DNA of 64,000 bases from Deroplatys truncata (GCA_030765065.1 CM060984.1:101165488-101229487); one strand, 5' to 3'; positions 1 through 12,838 are shown, counted from the first letter of the stretch. Program-made: numbers and translations. Notes: generated by a model not told the origin, from the letters alone.

Positions 1-640
1 GTGACAAACTAAGGCAAGATATCGCTGAAAAAGTAAAAAATGTACGAAAATTTTGATTTTTTGATATGTGCTCCTAAAATAATTTTAGATCATAGCTTTC
101 GAAATGTCCTGCTGCTGTTTAAGGATACGACTGTGCTTAGAAACTTTACGATATATATCCCCAAATGAAGACGCGCTTCGTTATAGTTCTTGTTTTCTCG
201 CATTTCAATTTTTCAGCTCTTTGTATTCTTTGAAACTCTACTTTAGAAAAAATAAAGTAAAGCAATTGACTTGGAATTTGCAGCAGATCTTTTTGAAAGT
301 GTAACGAAAACAGTAACTAATGCTTTTTTGCTTACTCCTTTTATATATCTCACAAACTGTTGAACACTTTATCTTTATTGCAAATCTCAAACAGTTTTGT
401 AGTGAAACTTTGTAATTTTTCCTCAGAAATGAAAGAATAGAATTATAAAAGCGTATACGAGTTTTAAATGCATATGAGGAAAGTAGTTCTGACGTATTTA
501 CTTCTTTTTTGTCAGAATATTTTGACAAAATAATTATTACAGAGCATGAAGTTAATTAAATTGTTAAACGAACACCACTTAAGATAGACGCTTCTAAATT
601 GGTACAGTGACATAAAATTTGGAGAAAATGTCCAAATTTT
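1..640. other. No gene seen, AT-rich
   Basis: Short open frames occur on both strands here, but none has a recognisable motif, a plausible splice context or a codon pattern that stands out from the AT-rich background. I see no RNA gene and no long repeat in this stretch. Confidence 0.5.
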
Positions 641-644
641 CAGA

Positions 645-905
645 AATTTTAGATCACATTTTTAAATACTAAATTTCAGTGATCCTTTGCCTTAAATGCA
701 CATCTTAACTTTTTTTTTCTTCGAAAAGCATGTGAACTGCTCTTCATGCGGATTTACTTTTGTTTAAATTAGTATACTGAGAAATCATATAGTCAACAGC
801 TTACCACTGGAATAATATAGAAGTTATTAAAATAAATAATTTATATCAAATATAGTTTTTCGTAGCATTAGCCGTCTCCGAAATAGTCTATGTTGCAAGT
901 TTACA
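645..905 (-). repeat. Diverged fragment of the M1 repeat family
   Basis: Read on the minus strand, this stretch follows the middle part of the M1 repeat that is better preserved near 2.3-2.6 kb and 12.4-12.8 kb: the blocks for the 'cacatctt', 'agcatgtgaa' and 'atttcaaatag' regions occur in the same order. It has no intact terminus. Similarity is weak enough that the exact ends are uncertain. Confidence 0.45.
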
Positions 906-1679
906 GTTTCCAAGTGCGTTATCTGACGGACATCTCGACATTTTGCGGTTCTTCTTTTTTCTTTCCATCGCAAGAAGTTGTTACTACGACTAAACGTTTG
1001 AATGCTGTTTCTGTATGCCGCATATACTTAACTAAAACTTATTTCTTAATTTGAAATCATTTATAAGAGAAACAGTAATGTGGCTAGATTCTCGTAGGTA
1101 CTAGCGTAATAGGTCCAAGTTGAGCCCCTAAATGGAATTTCCAAAAGTGAATTCAGGAATTTTAAATCTTATTTATATAGGCATTATACAAAATTAGATT
1201 AAACAATACATAAATAATTATGCATACATATTACTTGGTTTTGCAATTTTTAAGAGCAGTGGTTTCAAATAATGAGATGTTAATTGTTTTATCTAGCTTT
1301 GTATATTTCTAAAAAGTATGGCATTATCTTATCGTTGCGATAAAATTAACAGGATCAGAACAGGTGTGTTTAAGACTTAAGATCTTACTAAGCTAAAATA
1401 ACAACATAATTTTCCAAATAAAAATAACTTGTCTTACATGAATGAATTAATTAAACTTTTTATAGATCTAAAATACTTAATATTATTCAGCTATGTCACT
1501 AGTCACTGGGTATTATTGAAGTAAACGTAAAACAATTTTAAAAGGACAATTTAAAGTAATAAAAACAAAGACTAAAATTTAACACAGCTTAAAAGCCCAT
1601 ATGCTCTTGATATCAGGAAAATAAATTATTTATTCAACAGTAAAACATGGTTTAAAGTGAGAGGTGAAGATTTCTTTCT
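906..1679. other. No gene seen
   Basis: Intergenic AT-rich sequence. I recognise no coding segment, RNA gene or repeat family member. Confidence 0.45.
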
Positions 1680-1885
1680 TGACTGCAAATCGGTAAAACA
1701 ATTAAGGACTTTAACAACGTTCCGTCGCGCCCTTTCATTTTCTATTGACAATAGAGCCAAACCATTTAGGTGTTCTTGAGTCATAGCACTTCTAAGGTAA
1801 TTTTCGATCAGTTTTAATTTACAAAATGATCCTTCAGCTTTGCGACTGTGACAGGAACAGTTCCAGCAAGCAGCACATATGTACT
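1680..1885 (-). pseudogene. hAT transposase C-terminal dimerisation domain remnant
   Basis: Translation of the minus strand gives, with one or two frame changes, a stretch resembling the hAT C-terminal dimerisation domain found in hAT transposases and domesticated ZMYM-like proteins: VPVTVAK, then KLKLIENYLRSAMTQEHLNG, then LALLSIENERARR. The family is recognised by the KLKxIKxYLRSxMxQERLxxLAxLSIE pattern. No upstream catalytic or BED-finger part is visible, and the next M1 copy begins about 160 bp away. It is a dead fragment; a captured exon of a ZMYM-type gene is less likely because of the frameshifts. Confidence 0.7.
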
Positions 1886-2045
1886 TTAGGATAGGTAGAA
1901 GTAATCAACAACCTATTTCACATCAGCCATGTTTTTAACCTTAGGTCTAAAGGAACTTCTTAATGACAATATTTATGATCTAAATAAAGGTTTTATGTCT
2001 CATAAAATGTTTCTACAAATTTTTTGACCATCAGTAGAAGGAGCC

Positions 2046-2927
2046 AAAAAAACCTGATGTGTTACATTCACATGACTTTCTCTACCCTCTATCACATATT
2101 AGTGGGTATACAAATTATTCTTACCAAAGCTTATTTTCCTATCTAATTCATGTTAATCGAAACAAACCTTTCAAGAAATAGCTGCATTGCACATTTCGTT
2201 ATATACACAAGGTGAAAAGTGAAAGCCAAATGTTTTACAGCTAGACGCTATATGCTGGTTTTAAAATTTCATACTCTTTCAATAACATCCCGAGAAACAG
2301 CTGAAAATTGACAGGGCTTTAAAAGAATGGCGAACTATTGAAAACTTCGAGCCATTAATAACGGATATCTAGGAAATGGCTGATGCCACAAAAAAGTTAT
2401 TTGAAATAAAGTGTGTGTTTTAAATAGATCTGTATTTTTTTGTGTAGTACGTTTTCGTCTGTCGCTTAATTCTTACCAGTGATACAAGATTATACAAAAT
2501 TCCTTCCGAATGAAGAGGATTTCACAGGCTATTCCAGAAAATTCAAGGTATACATTTCATTTTTATGTAAATATTTTTAACGTACGGTATTTTAATCAAG
2601 ATCGTCAGAGTTGCTTTTTTGGAAAATAAAAAAATTTCGAAAAATGTTCCATGTAAAAACTATTTTGGGGTGGGGAATTTTCTTAAAAATCATCTTGTCG
2701 CATCTTTGGAAGGTACTGAACCTAAATACCAAGTTTTTTTGTATTTATGCGGCTTTTTGTTTTTGAGTTATGCCGTTCACAAACTCTCACACACGGACCT
2801 TTTTCTAAAAATACTTTACTTATTTAAAGGGCCTCAAAATATGTATTTCCGATGAAAACTCGATATCGAATTTTTATATAGAATGCAATACCTTCTCTAC
2901 CTACTATGTGAAGAGGAAATAAAAATG
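2046..2927 (+). mobile_element. M1 non-autonomous repeat, near full-length copy
   Basis: This is one of the longest copies of a family present at least twelve times in the window. It starts with a TGATGTGTTACAYTCACATG block followed by ACTTTCTCTACC, and ends in a hairpin-prone TACC/TACTATGTG block followed by a degenerate gagaaag sequence. It carries a central block (aaaatgttccatgtaaa), a CA-rich patch and a conserved 3' part (cctcaaaatatgtatttcc). It codes for nothing: frames such as the one at 2619-2855 are repeats of the same translated sequence in every copy. The ACTTTCTCTAC / GTAGAGAAAGT ends suggest a fold-back or MITE-like DNA transposon. A Helitron-like origin is the alternative. Confidence 0.7.
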
Positions 2928-3009
2928 GCTCCCTTGCAAAATTAGGAGTAACACATAAAACGAAATCACCCGATATTGCCCTTCTACAGGTTCAAACAAT
3001 GTTTTTTGA

Positions 3010-3770
3010 GAAAAAAATTTCCATCTCTACCACCTACCTATAGTGGACAGAGGAGGTAAGTATTGTATTTAACCCAAAAATTTGATACCGAGATTTCACC
3101 AGAAATACACGTTTTCAGATCCATTGAACCCAAAATAGGTATTGGTATTTCAAGAAAAAAGTCCATGTTTGCATTTCCATCTGTGTGTTGGTGAATAGCA
3201 TAACCCAAAATGAATAGTCGGATAAATACCAAATGTTATATTTGAGTGAACCTTAAAGCATACCAAGCGAATATTTTTCAACAAAATATCCCCGCTCCAA
3301 ACTGCCCTTCACATGGAAAAATGTTTCGTTATTTGCTCAAAATGGCTCTAACGATTTTGATTACAACACCAAGTGTTACAGATGTATTGTGATGACATCC
3401 TCTTAATTGTAATAATTTTCCATAATTTTCTATAGCTCGTAAACCATAAAAGATAGTTAAAAACTTACTTCGGGAGATCTGGACTTAATCAGATACACAA
3501 TTTAAGTCAAAGTTCTTACGCGATTCTTCTTTTTTCTTCGCAAGGGTCCATTAATAATAAAAACTGACTTAGAACATGTGAACAGATGTGTTTCCTTTTC
3601 GTGCAGTCAATTATAACAAGTCCATATTACTTAATTTTAAATTATCTGTAGTAAAAAAATGTATAACGTAACTATATAGATCATTTCTATATGAGTCGGT
3701 ATTATGTAAGGGATTATGACGAAGTTGTAATGGGTAGAGAAAGTCACAAAGTATGATGCATTAGATTTTT
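3010..3770 (-). mobile_element. M1 repeat, inverted neighbour
   Basis: This is a second near-complete M1 copy, head to head with the copy just upstream. The 3' part (minus strand) lies at 3010-3360 and the 5' terminus at about 3733-3770, where gggtagagaaagtcacaaag is followed by a degenerate acaca-type block and agatttttt. The two copies together make an imperfect palindrome of about 1.7 kb. Confidence 0.65.
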
Positions 3771-3889
3771 TACCGGTTTTTTGTTAAAACCTCAGCAACA
3801 ATGCACCTCAATGTGCATTCTAGGTCATTTTCCTTGTATACTATACATAAATTCAAAATAAAAACATTTAATTATATCTGGACTAATAG

Positions 3890-6800
3890 AATATACCCCG
3901 ATAATTCGCGCTCTGCAATAAATAATACCTATACTTAAGCTCAATAAAGACCCGTCTATACCAAATAGCTTCAGGCTGATAGCTCTAACCTGTACAATGT
4001 GTAAAATTGTTGGAAAAAATTATAAATAAAAAACTAAGCTGAATCCTCGAAAGCAAGAAGCTACTGTCTGAAGCCCAATATGGATTTTGGCAATTCCATT
4101 CAACCACCGACAGACTAATTATACTTGAATCTAAAAGACGCTTTCTACCAAACATCTTTCGTTAACAGTCTAGATATATAAACGGCATACGATACTTATG
4201 GAGAACACGTATACTTAAAACACTGCAGCAGTTTAAAATATCTAGAGATACATTTTTCTTCATAAAACATTTCCTCCAGCAGCGCACCATCAGTGCACAT
4301 GTCAATGATGCTTTATCGAAACAAATTGTATTAGATAACGGAGTACTCAGGGTTTTGACATCAGTGTTACACTTATTCTTATGGGAATCAATGACAGTCT
4401 AGGTACTATTTCACTCCCCGTAAAAGCATCTCTATTTGCTGGTGACTTTGCCATCTTCTGTAAAGGAAACAACATCTGAAATAAACAAGCTCAACTACAA
4501 AAATTATGAAGTTCAAACCTGGGCCTCACAAACAGGATTCAAGTTCTTTCGACAAAAATCGAAATCTATGTGTTTTTTAAAAGAATCTCTGTACGTCTCC
4601 CAAACCCCGTTATCAAATTAAACGGAATACCCATTGAAAGAGTTGAACACTTAAAACTACTGGGACTAATTGTCGATTAAAAACTATCCTGGAAAGCACA
4701 CATCAAATCCCTAAACGAAGACTGCCAAAGGCGATTGCACAAACTAAAAACCTTAGCATACCGTTATTGAAATGCTGGTTGGCAGGTTCTTCAAATTACT
4801 TACCAGGTCCTTATCAGAAGTAAACTTGATTATGCAGCCACTGTGTACAACTCTACTACCCCATGACACTAAAACAATTCGACATCATCCTAAATTTTTC
4901 GATTAGATTAATACTAGGACATATACTAATCTCACTTCCAGTTTGCTTCTCTAACCACCATTGGGGATTAGAAGAATAGAGCTAACTATACATATGTAAT
5001 CAAAGTTGCAGCACGCCAAAATTCTAACATCCACATTCAACACTTACGTCTTTTCAAATACAGACAGGAATGAAAATCGTTACTACAGAAACGGCGATTA
5101 CCTTTTCACCGACAACTGCAAGAATATCTGAACGCTGGGACAGGAATGTTTTCGCGGAGGGAAGGGGAGGGAGAGATACAGGACGTGCATGGGTGGAACG
5201 ATGGATCTCTTATCTCAGATGGTATTTTCCGATGCCCAATAAAGATAAATAACTTTATTACACGCACTTTATATTTTTCCCTTTAGCTCCTCTCACGCGG
5301 ATCGATCCTGACCACACAAACATTAATTATATCTTCGCTTCAGAGGCCGTTTTCGTGAACCATTCGGTATAAACTTCCTTTGCTATACCTCAAGATTTTC
5401 ACGTACACCGGCACTACATAGCAACCCGTACTTCCACTTTATGAATTACTTTTCCATTTTTTGCCTACTTCCAGTTTAAAAGCTTTACATGCCCACCTCT
5501 GCGTACTCCCAAATTATGTTACATATCCATCTTGGCACACGTTCTATTTATGAGCCTTACATGTCTGTACCTGCGTACTTCCAAATTGCAAGTGATCTTC
5601 CCCATGCATTCGCCATGTAATGGTTGTGTTACTCCTACCAAATCACGTGACATCTTTCTTTAATATTGTTTGCTGGCAAAATTTCCTCAAAGTAAGTCTA
5701 ATTTTCCTATTGGTGGATAAATATTACAGAAACCCCCACACTTAGTTTTATTACATGAGTTTGCAGCATAAACGTTCTAAACGTTCCAATGGAAACCGAT
5801 GCGATCTCAAGGTAAAACAGTCTCACTAAAACCTTGTCTTGGCACATATAATCCTAGATCAAATTGTCCTGGTCACGTACCCTGCATGTGCAAATAATTC
5901 TGCAAAGAATTATACCGCCAACCTGCTGGCCTATTAAATTTCTAAAATGGTCTGTTTTTCCCAACGGAGGTATACTTCCGTCTGCCTACGATATTACATG
6001 CCTCTAAAATTAATATTAAACTGATATAAGGATTCGTATTATTATCTATCACAATCATTTGCTTTTACATAGTTTCAACATCTACAACATCAAAGCCCCT
6101 GCCACGATGACCAGGGTAGACCACCCTGGAAACTCAAAACTCCCAATATATGTACTAGCTTCTTTTCACATGAAATCGAACACCGCTGCAAATATTTACA
6201 GAATGTTATTTCAAGAAATGTGAATAGTTTCCCTTCTGAGAAGGAAACCAGTTTCCTATACACTAACATTACAAAAACAGATAACCGTAATAGTTCCTGG
6301 TACAATTTTACAGTATAGGCCACCTGAATACTATTCCATCTTCAGAAATCTGAATTGTACGTCATTTATCAACCACTTGCTTATAATTTGACAACTCACC
6401 ACAACCGCTTTGTAATGATTCACTAAAAGGTAAAGGCAAACGCACATATCAGAGGGGCCCCCGGAACGGGCAGAGCACCTCACGCAGGCCAGTCGGCCAT
6501 ATTGCTTCCACCGTGACCCCTGGGAAGGAGGGATGAGGGGAGAGATCCGAAGGACCACCAGTTCCGGATGCCGACGGGCGTAAGCATGGATGGAGTCCCT
6601 AACGTTTCCAGATAGAACGTATCCTACGCCGCATGGTCCCTTCCCACAAGCTACCAAACTCCAGGGTCCCCGGGAGCGAAGCCCCACGCTGAGGAGAGAC
6701 CTAAATGAGTGGTACTGCAGCGACAACCCTTACAGAGCGCAAACCACCGCCCAACCGCAACCCGCCGAACACCGTCGCCTGATCCTACAACCCTGAAACA

Positions 6801-7545
6801 GATAACAAGGAGGATGATGGGTATAGGAAATGAGAGGAAGGAGAGTCGTGGTAGATGAACCACTCCAGCATTCGCCTGGCGACCCGGAGAAACCAAGAAA
6901 AACCCATGGGCCAGAGTGGACGGTAGCCGGGATCGATCCCGGGACCTCCCGAATGCGGGCCACAGACGTAACCGACTGAGCCATCCCGCTCGGTACTGAT
7001 TCACTAAACACCCTACACAGAATCAGCAATTATACTACAGGACATGCAGAAATTAATCAGTACCGTCTCTGACGGTGGCAAAAATGCAGTACTCATTTGG
7101 ATTCCTTCCCATCAAGGAATAAAGGGGAGTAAACGAGGATGCTACTAAGGGTGTCACACTGTTACCCCAATAAACGAGCATTCAAACATCATACTCGACG
7201 TAAATCACTTCTCCAAAGCGCCAGTAGAAAAATGGAAGTTTGAGTGGAGTCAACAACCATCAGGAAAGTTGCAGGTACATGGGAACCACCACTCCCCATC
7301 CCACTAAGTCGCTCACTGAACAAGTCATTCTCAGCCGACTACGAATTGATCACTCCAAACTTATTCACTCTTATCTTCTCTCAAGGGCAGATGCAGCCAA
7401 CATGTGACCTGTGCCAAAGAAACTTCACCGTCTACACCTCCTCGTAGTGTGTGCTAAATACAAAAACGAAGGAAACCGTATGGAATTACACATGAGATTT
7501 CAACAAGGCTAAATAGCTTCCTACTACGCCGCAGACTTTTCGCTC
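3890..7545 (+). pseudogene. Non-LTR retrotransposon with RT and RNase H, decayed
   Basis: Broken frames on the plus strand follow a LINE ORF2. Reverse transcriptase comes first (about 3930-4990): the 'PNSFRLIALTCTMCKI' block, a GFRQFHSTTD-like block, and an active-site region where the usual YADD is changed to AGDF at about 4440, followed by the KSKSMCF and GLIVD blocks. An RNase H domain follows (about 6200-7160, with a YTDGSKT-like start and an SHQGIKG block), then a C-x2-C tail near 7400. RT followed by RNase H places it with I/LOA-type LINEs. The segment 5100-6060 has no clear homology and may hold an unrecognised insertion. A SINE splits the RNase H domain. Many stops make it non-functional. 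Confidence 0.75.
6428..6996 (-). mobile_element. tRNA-derived SINE with 12-bp target duplication
   Basis: The element is flanked by identical 12-bp direct repeats, TGATTCACTAAA, at 6416-6427 and 6997-7008, inside the RNase H region of the LINE. On the minus strand its head reads GGATGGCTCAGTCGGTTACG (A-box) and, about 35 bp on, GGTCCCGGGATCGATCCC (B-box), a tRNA-like pol III promoter. The 569-bp body is much more GC-rich than the surroundings. The well-kept target duplication suggests a fairly recent insertion. Confidence 0.85.
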
Positions 7546-7605
7546 GCCTAAAGGATTTGGCATATAGGATTTAATATGAATGCAAACCTGTATTCTTAAA
7601 AAGCT

Positions 7606-8305
7606 GATGTATTGCACTCACATGACTTTCTCTACTCTTGTACAAATTGTTTTTACAAACGCTTATTTTCCAACTACTTCATGTTAATCGAGATAAACAT
7701 TTGCAGAAATTATTATATTGCTAATTTTCTTGTAGGTGCAAGGGGAATATGGTAGGCTTTAAGCGATAGCCAAATATTTTAAGAGCTGGTTGCTATGTGC
7801 AGCATTTCATTCTCTTTGTATGTCCAGAACATAAAAACACGAATAGCGAATTCTCATTTGAGAAAAAGTATATATAATGAACAATTCAATCAAATAACAA
7901 GGAATATCTCGGAAATGGTTCAATCGACAAAAAGAATGTATATGACATACATTGTGTGTTTTAACCAGATCTACATTTCTTGTGTACGTTAGAGCCATTT
8001 TTGAGAAAATCAAAATTTTAGAAAAATGTTCCATGTAAAGGGTAGTTTGGGGGGGATTTTCTTGAAAATCTTCGTGTCGCATCCTTGGAAGATACTGAAC
8101 CTAAATACCAAGTTTCGTATTTATCCGACTTTTCGTTCAGAGAAACAGACACACACACACGGACCTTTTTCTAAAAATGCCTTTTTGGAGGGATTCAGGA
8201 GGCCTCAAAACATGCATTTCTGGTGAAATCTCGATATCGAATTCTTGGGTGGAATACAATACTTCCCCTACTTACTATACGTAGTAGAGAAAGTAAAAAT
8301 ATACT
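7606..8305 (+). mobile_element. M1 repeat, near full-length
   Basis: Full arrangement: tgatgtattgcactcacatg, ACTTTCTCTAC, the internal blocks, a short CA run at 8150, and the 3' end ctatacgtagtagagaaagt at about 8277-8300. It lies directly after the LINE pseudogene. Confidence 0.7.
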
Positions 8306-8721
8306 GTTACTAACATGCATATGTTTGAGTGTACACGTATTTGTCGCGTTATGCTGAAGCGACCTTAAATAAATACATTTAAAAATATTCAAAATAGGGA
8401 ATATCCAAAAAATAGGGTACATGTATTTTTTTCGGCAGACCGCGGCACCAACCTTTTGTTTGTTAATCTCTTTTCTGTCACGTCAACTTTTGCTGAGAGT
8501 GCAAATCCAAGGTTCAGAATGACAGTGACAGAGAGCTCATTCACTCCAGCGACTAGATGGAGACCACAAAGCATTGGTTTTGCTGCACCCTAACACCAAT
8601 ATTTCTGCTTCGTCCACCCCTTACCTATAGGAAGTAAATACTGCGTTTGACCAAAAAATGATGCGGCATATATACCTACATATAAATAACATTTAATGAA
8701 AACTTTATTGGTATAGTTTAT
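8306..8721. other. No gene seen
   Basis: Between two M1 copies. Short frames on the minus strand (8195-8574) show no recognisable domain. Confidence 0.4.
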
Positions 8722-9078
8722 ATTACTTTCTCTACCACGTACCAACGTAGTAGGTAGAGAAGGTATTTTATTCCACCAAAAAATTCAATACCGAGATTTC
8801 ACCGAAAATACATGTTTTGAGGCCCCCTGAAAAAATCATTTTTAGAAAAAGGTCCGTGTCCGTGGTGTGTGTGTGTGTGTGTGTAAACATAATTCAAAAA
8901 CGAAAACTCGCATAAATACCAAACTTGGTAATGAAACTCAGTATCTTCCAAAGACGCAACACGAAGATTTTCAAGTAAATCGCCTCGCCCCAAACGTTTT
9001 TTTGTATGGAACATTCTTTAAAAGTTTTTACTTTCTGAAAAAATGGCTCAAGCGATTTTGATTAAAATACCATACGCT
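8722..9078 (-). repeat. M1 repeat, 3' half only
   Basis: Starts with the terminal hairpin region (ttactttctctaccacgtac / gtagtaggtagagaagg), then the CA-rich patch at 8864-8883, and stops at about 9075 where similarity to other copies ends abruptly. Confidence 0.65.
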
Positions 9079-9377
9079 ACCTGCTTTCCCGACGTTGCAC
9101 GGTTACCCTTTCAAGCTCGAATGATGAATTAATTTCATTTACCTTCGCCCTTTCTTTAAGAAATTATTGTAAAATGATCTAGTAGATTTTATAGTGAATC
9201 CTCCCCTTTACCCCTTATAATTATAACTTCGCACAACCCCGGCTATTCCTAATAACGGATGAAACATTTCCTGATTTTCACACAAGAGAATGTGAAACAT
9301 CGAGTAACAACTGACTCACCTAGTTATTTAATAACATAAAAATTACATCGTTTTCACATAATGCAGAAACACCTAAC
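9079..9377. other. No gene seen
   Basis: Unique-looking AT-rich sequence with no coding or RNA signal. Confidence 0.4.
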
Positions 9378-9625
9378 ATATTAGCCTCTAGTTCCCGAAG
9401 TCACGGGTTCATACCCGGCGAAGGGCGATAGATTTTTTCGGGCGTAAAAATCCTTAGCATTGCCTCCTTCGGAAGGGAAGTAAAGCCGGTGCTCCCGTGT
9501 CGTAGATTTACGGAACGTAAAAGAACCTCAAGCCTGATAAAGAAGCCTCTGAGCAAAATTACCGCTCTTTCACGCTAAGGACCACAGTAGTTAAACAGCG
9601 TCCATAAATAAAACTCAATTTAATT
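9378..9625 (+). mobile_element. tRNA-derived SINE (CATAAATAAA-tail family), copy 1
   Basis: Copy of a SINE family found five times in the window. The B-box like gggttcatacccgg lies at about 9405. It is followed by the family core (ttcggaagggaagtaaagcc, gtcgtagatttacgg, cctctgagcaaaattac) and ends in agcgtccataaataaaactc. The A-box end is degenerate or truncated. Confidence 0.75.
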
Positions 9626-9784
9626 TGATTTTACCTAACTATACAACGAAGTAGAAGTTAAGCTTGTAAATATGAAAATTCCGCACTCCCAGGCCCCAAA
9701 ATTAACCTCTTTGGAAAAGACACACAGTCTATGCCCATCGAGAATAATAATCTTCTTATTTGTGAATATAAACTATAGGTTCAG

Positions 9785-9819
<35 letters not shown>
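9785..9819 (+). repeat. (GAT)n microsatellite
   Basis: About eleven uninterrupted GAT triplets. Confidence 0.9.
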
Positions 9820-10586
9820 CTTTGTGTTTAAGGGCGCTTAGCTGCTAGGTCGTTAGCACTGTAGTTCACTGATTTCTAATGTTAGCAGTTTTCTCTCTTT
9901 ATACTATTATTGGTAACGGTTCCATAATTAACCGACAAGGCAACTGCCACAACAGGATGATTTAGAGAATCAAAATTCACGTATTAGATAATATAAAATG
10001 AGATGTGAACAGTTTCGAAGCCTGTGCCCCACCCTCCTCCCTTTCTAAGATACTTTCTTAGGTACGAAATAAGTCGCTAAATTATCAACAAACTCCTCCA
10101 TCTTGTTACTAGTGTGCGTGTACGGAAGAAAGTGCCAACCCATGAGTATTGGCGAAATCCTCAAAAATAGCGATTTGTTTATTCTTATTCTTCCAAAACA
10201 CACTCGTTGCCGATATATCTGCAAGCATCATTAAGAAGTAAAATACTTAGGCGACCGTGTGAAATTCGCTGCCGCCTCCTTCACTATGAAACTTCTAATA
10301 TCATAAACGTTATTTCAAACGAAATTGTGGAGTTAAGGAGCTCGCTTCGTTCGCGTGCTTTGGTGTAACCACATAACCTACGTTTATATAAAAAAAGTAC
10401 ACCTAACCTAACCTCCCATGAATCACTGGTTGCTAATTAACCTAAGTTTACATATATATAAACAAAACCTAACCTCCTGCGAATCATAAATCTAAGCTTA
10501 TATAAATAGTGAATCATAAACATCGTTAAGGAACGCACGCTCGCGTGCATTGGTAGTTACTAATTAACCTAAATTTACATAAAAAA
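9820..10586. other. No gene; short diverged direct repeats
   Basis: At 10360-10570 three diverged copies of a segment containing 'attaacctaagtttacat' or 'taacctacgtttatataa' occur, with a short CCTAACCTAACC run. No coding segment is recognised. Confidence 0.45.
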
Positions 10587-10588
10587 TA

Positions 10589-12248
10589 TAACTTTTTAAA
10601 TGGAACAATACCTAGTTACATCAACAGAATAAAGATAGGGTAAATTAGAATGCCAATGGCGTTTGTTGCAAGATTCTGGTGCAAGTGGTTTACGAGAAAT
10701 CTTATTTTGAAACTTTTACAACCTGTGGTAGCACAAATTAAAGAAAAACAAAAGGGAATTACAATACTTCCATGGATTCTTACAAGTAAAGAGAACATAG
10801 CCCTTCAAAGGTTGTGTTCAAAATGACCACCGGCAGTTTCAATACACGCTTCCAGTCTGCTATGGAAAGACTGCTGTACACGTTCTAGCATTTCAGCGGA
10901 AATTTCAGAGCAGGCAGCAGTAATACGTCGTTTCATAACGTCTGGTGTAGTTGGTACATCCTTGTAGACAGTGCCTTTCAGCCTTCCCCACAGAAAAAAG
11001 TCTAAAGGAGTCAGATCCGGTGAACGGGCCGGCCAAGGTACAAGTCGACTTCGCCCAATTCAACGATTTGGAAACAATCCGTTAAGACAAGCTGTAGTAC
11101 TTCCTGCACTATGGGCTGGACAGCCATCATGTTGGTACACAGGTTCCACCTAGTTTGCAAAGGAACGTCTTCTAGCATCTGTGGCGATGGTCTGTCAGGA
11201 GGCAGCGATACTTGTGCGAGTTCATTGTTCCTTCTATGAACAAAGGGCCTATGAGCTGATGTTTCACTATCCCCCACCACACGTTTAAACTCCATGGACG
11301 TTGACGTTCCACCTGACGAAGCCAACGGGGATTGTCAACAGACCAATAGTGCATGTTTCTGCGGTTTACCTGGCCATGATTAGTGAATGTTGCCTCATCA
11401 CTAAATAAGATAAACCTGGAGTATCCTGTCTTAATGCCCATGTACAAAAGTTAACACGATTCTCAAAATCGTTTCCATGCAGCTCTTGATGGAGAGAGAT
11501 GTGATAGGGATGGAACCTATGTCGATGGAGAATGCGCAGTACGCTTGCCTGATTTATGCCACTTCCACGTGCGATTGTACGGGAACTAATTTGCGGTCTA
11601 CTGCAACGGCGGCCAAAACATTAATTTCTGCCTCTTCTCCAGTCACTTGTTTGTTTCTGTTACGTTTTCTAGGTGTTACAGTATGTTGCAGTACCACTTT
11701 CACGTAATTGGTTCAAGACGTTGATAAATAATTGCCGAGGTGGTTGACGTCTATTGGGAAGCGTTTCCGCATACACCGTACAGGAACGAACTGAATTCTT
11801 CCTACACTCTCCATACACCAAGAGCATGTCGGCTTTTTCTGCATTAGTAAACCCCATCTTCCACTCATGACTTACTGCTTGAATTGTCAAAGACTAACTG
11901 ACCAGAAAGTCGCAATGCAATCAATGAACAGAAAACACAATGCAAACCAACATAACATAGTACCTAGCAACTAAGCAGGTTGAATGGGACAAACAATTGT
12001 GGGGGTGGAAGCTTTTCAAAATCAATCTCTATTTTATTTGTAATGCCTTTAATAAATACAAATTTACGAAGATTATAATATTATTCATTAATCAGCTAAT
12101 ATTTTGACTTATTAAAAATTTACAAGATATTTGTTTCATAGGAAATTTATCAATGTTTATACCTTTTTGCAACAACGACCATTGACATTCTAATTTACCC
12201 TACCTTTATTCTGTTGATGTAACTAGGTATGGTTCCTTTAAAAAATTG
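10589..12248 (-). mobile_element. Tc1/mariner-superfamily transposon with paired TIRs
   Basis: Inverted terminal repeats of about 80 bp pair 10589-10670 with 12168-12248; both contain CCTAGTTACATCAACAGAAT and the block GGTAAATTAGAATG on their inner side. TA dinucleotides flank both ends (10587-10588 and 12249-12250). The 1.66-kb element holds one broken transposase gene on the minus strand. Complete ends on both sides mean the whole element is present, although the gene is dead. Confidence 0.85.
10804..11890 (-). pseudogene. Tc1/mariner-type transposase, frameshifted
   Basis: The minus strand reads FTNAEKADMLLVYGECRKNS near the start (the helix-turn-helix region often annotated as DUF4817 in insects). 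It then gives the first catalytic Asp block FSDEATFTNHG, a second Asp in the QHDGCPAH block and a third in SPDLTPLDFFLWG. It ends with AGGHFEHNL. Counting from the second to the third Asp gives 41 intervening residues (through one in-frame stop), which would make it a DD41D-type element. Several frameshifts and stops separate the pieces, so no transposase can be made. TIRs of its own element flank it on both sides. Confidence 0.8.
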
Positions 12249-12379
12249 TATGTTTGCTCAAAAAGTACACTTTCTCGGTATTATTAAAATCTGTTTATAG
12301 GCTAAATGTACGAGCCCCTGACTACCAATCAATGCTGTGAAAATTGCACTTCAATAGCACTTCCATTTCCGAAATATTT

Positions 12380-12775
12380 GCGGTGCAAGTTTTAGGTGAT
12401 TCACCTGTACACATACACAGTTTTTCTGTCTTTCTAATATTAGTACAACCTTAAGATATGTACATGAAGTGCACATCTTGAATTTTCTGGGGATAGCATG
12501 TGAAGTCCTCTTTATTTGAAAGGAATTTTCTTTAACTGATACACGTTAAGAGATAGACAAAAACGAACTCACAAAAAATGTAGATCTCTTTAGAGCATAC
12601 AATTTATTTCAAATAAGTTTTTGTGGCAACAGCAATTTCTGAATTAACCGTTATTTTAAGAGATAAATAAAAACGTACTTCACCAAGAATGTACGCCTCT
12701 TTAAAACACACAATATATTTCAAATAACTTTTTGTGGCAACAGCAATTTCTGAATTAACCGTTATGTTTAGTTCG
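12380..12775 (-). repeat. M1 fragment with internal 113-bp tandem duplication
   Basis: Middle part of an M1 copy. The segment about 12545-12655 (gagataga/ta-aaacg through 'ctgaattaaccgttat') is repeated directly at about 12658-12768 with few differences. Confidence 0.6.
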
Positions 12776-12838
12776 AATTTTTGGATACTTTGTCACTTTT
12801 AAAGTGTTGTCGCTATTCAGCGATATCATAGAAAGGGA

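Noticed and set aside
10405..10425. CCTAACCTAACC as insect telomeric repeat
   Set aside because: Only about two and a half units; such short runs are common in interstitial insect DNA.
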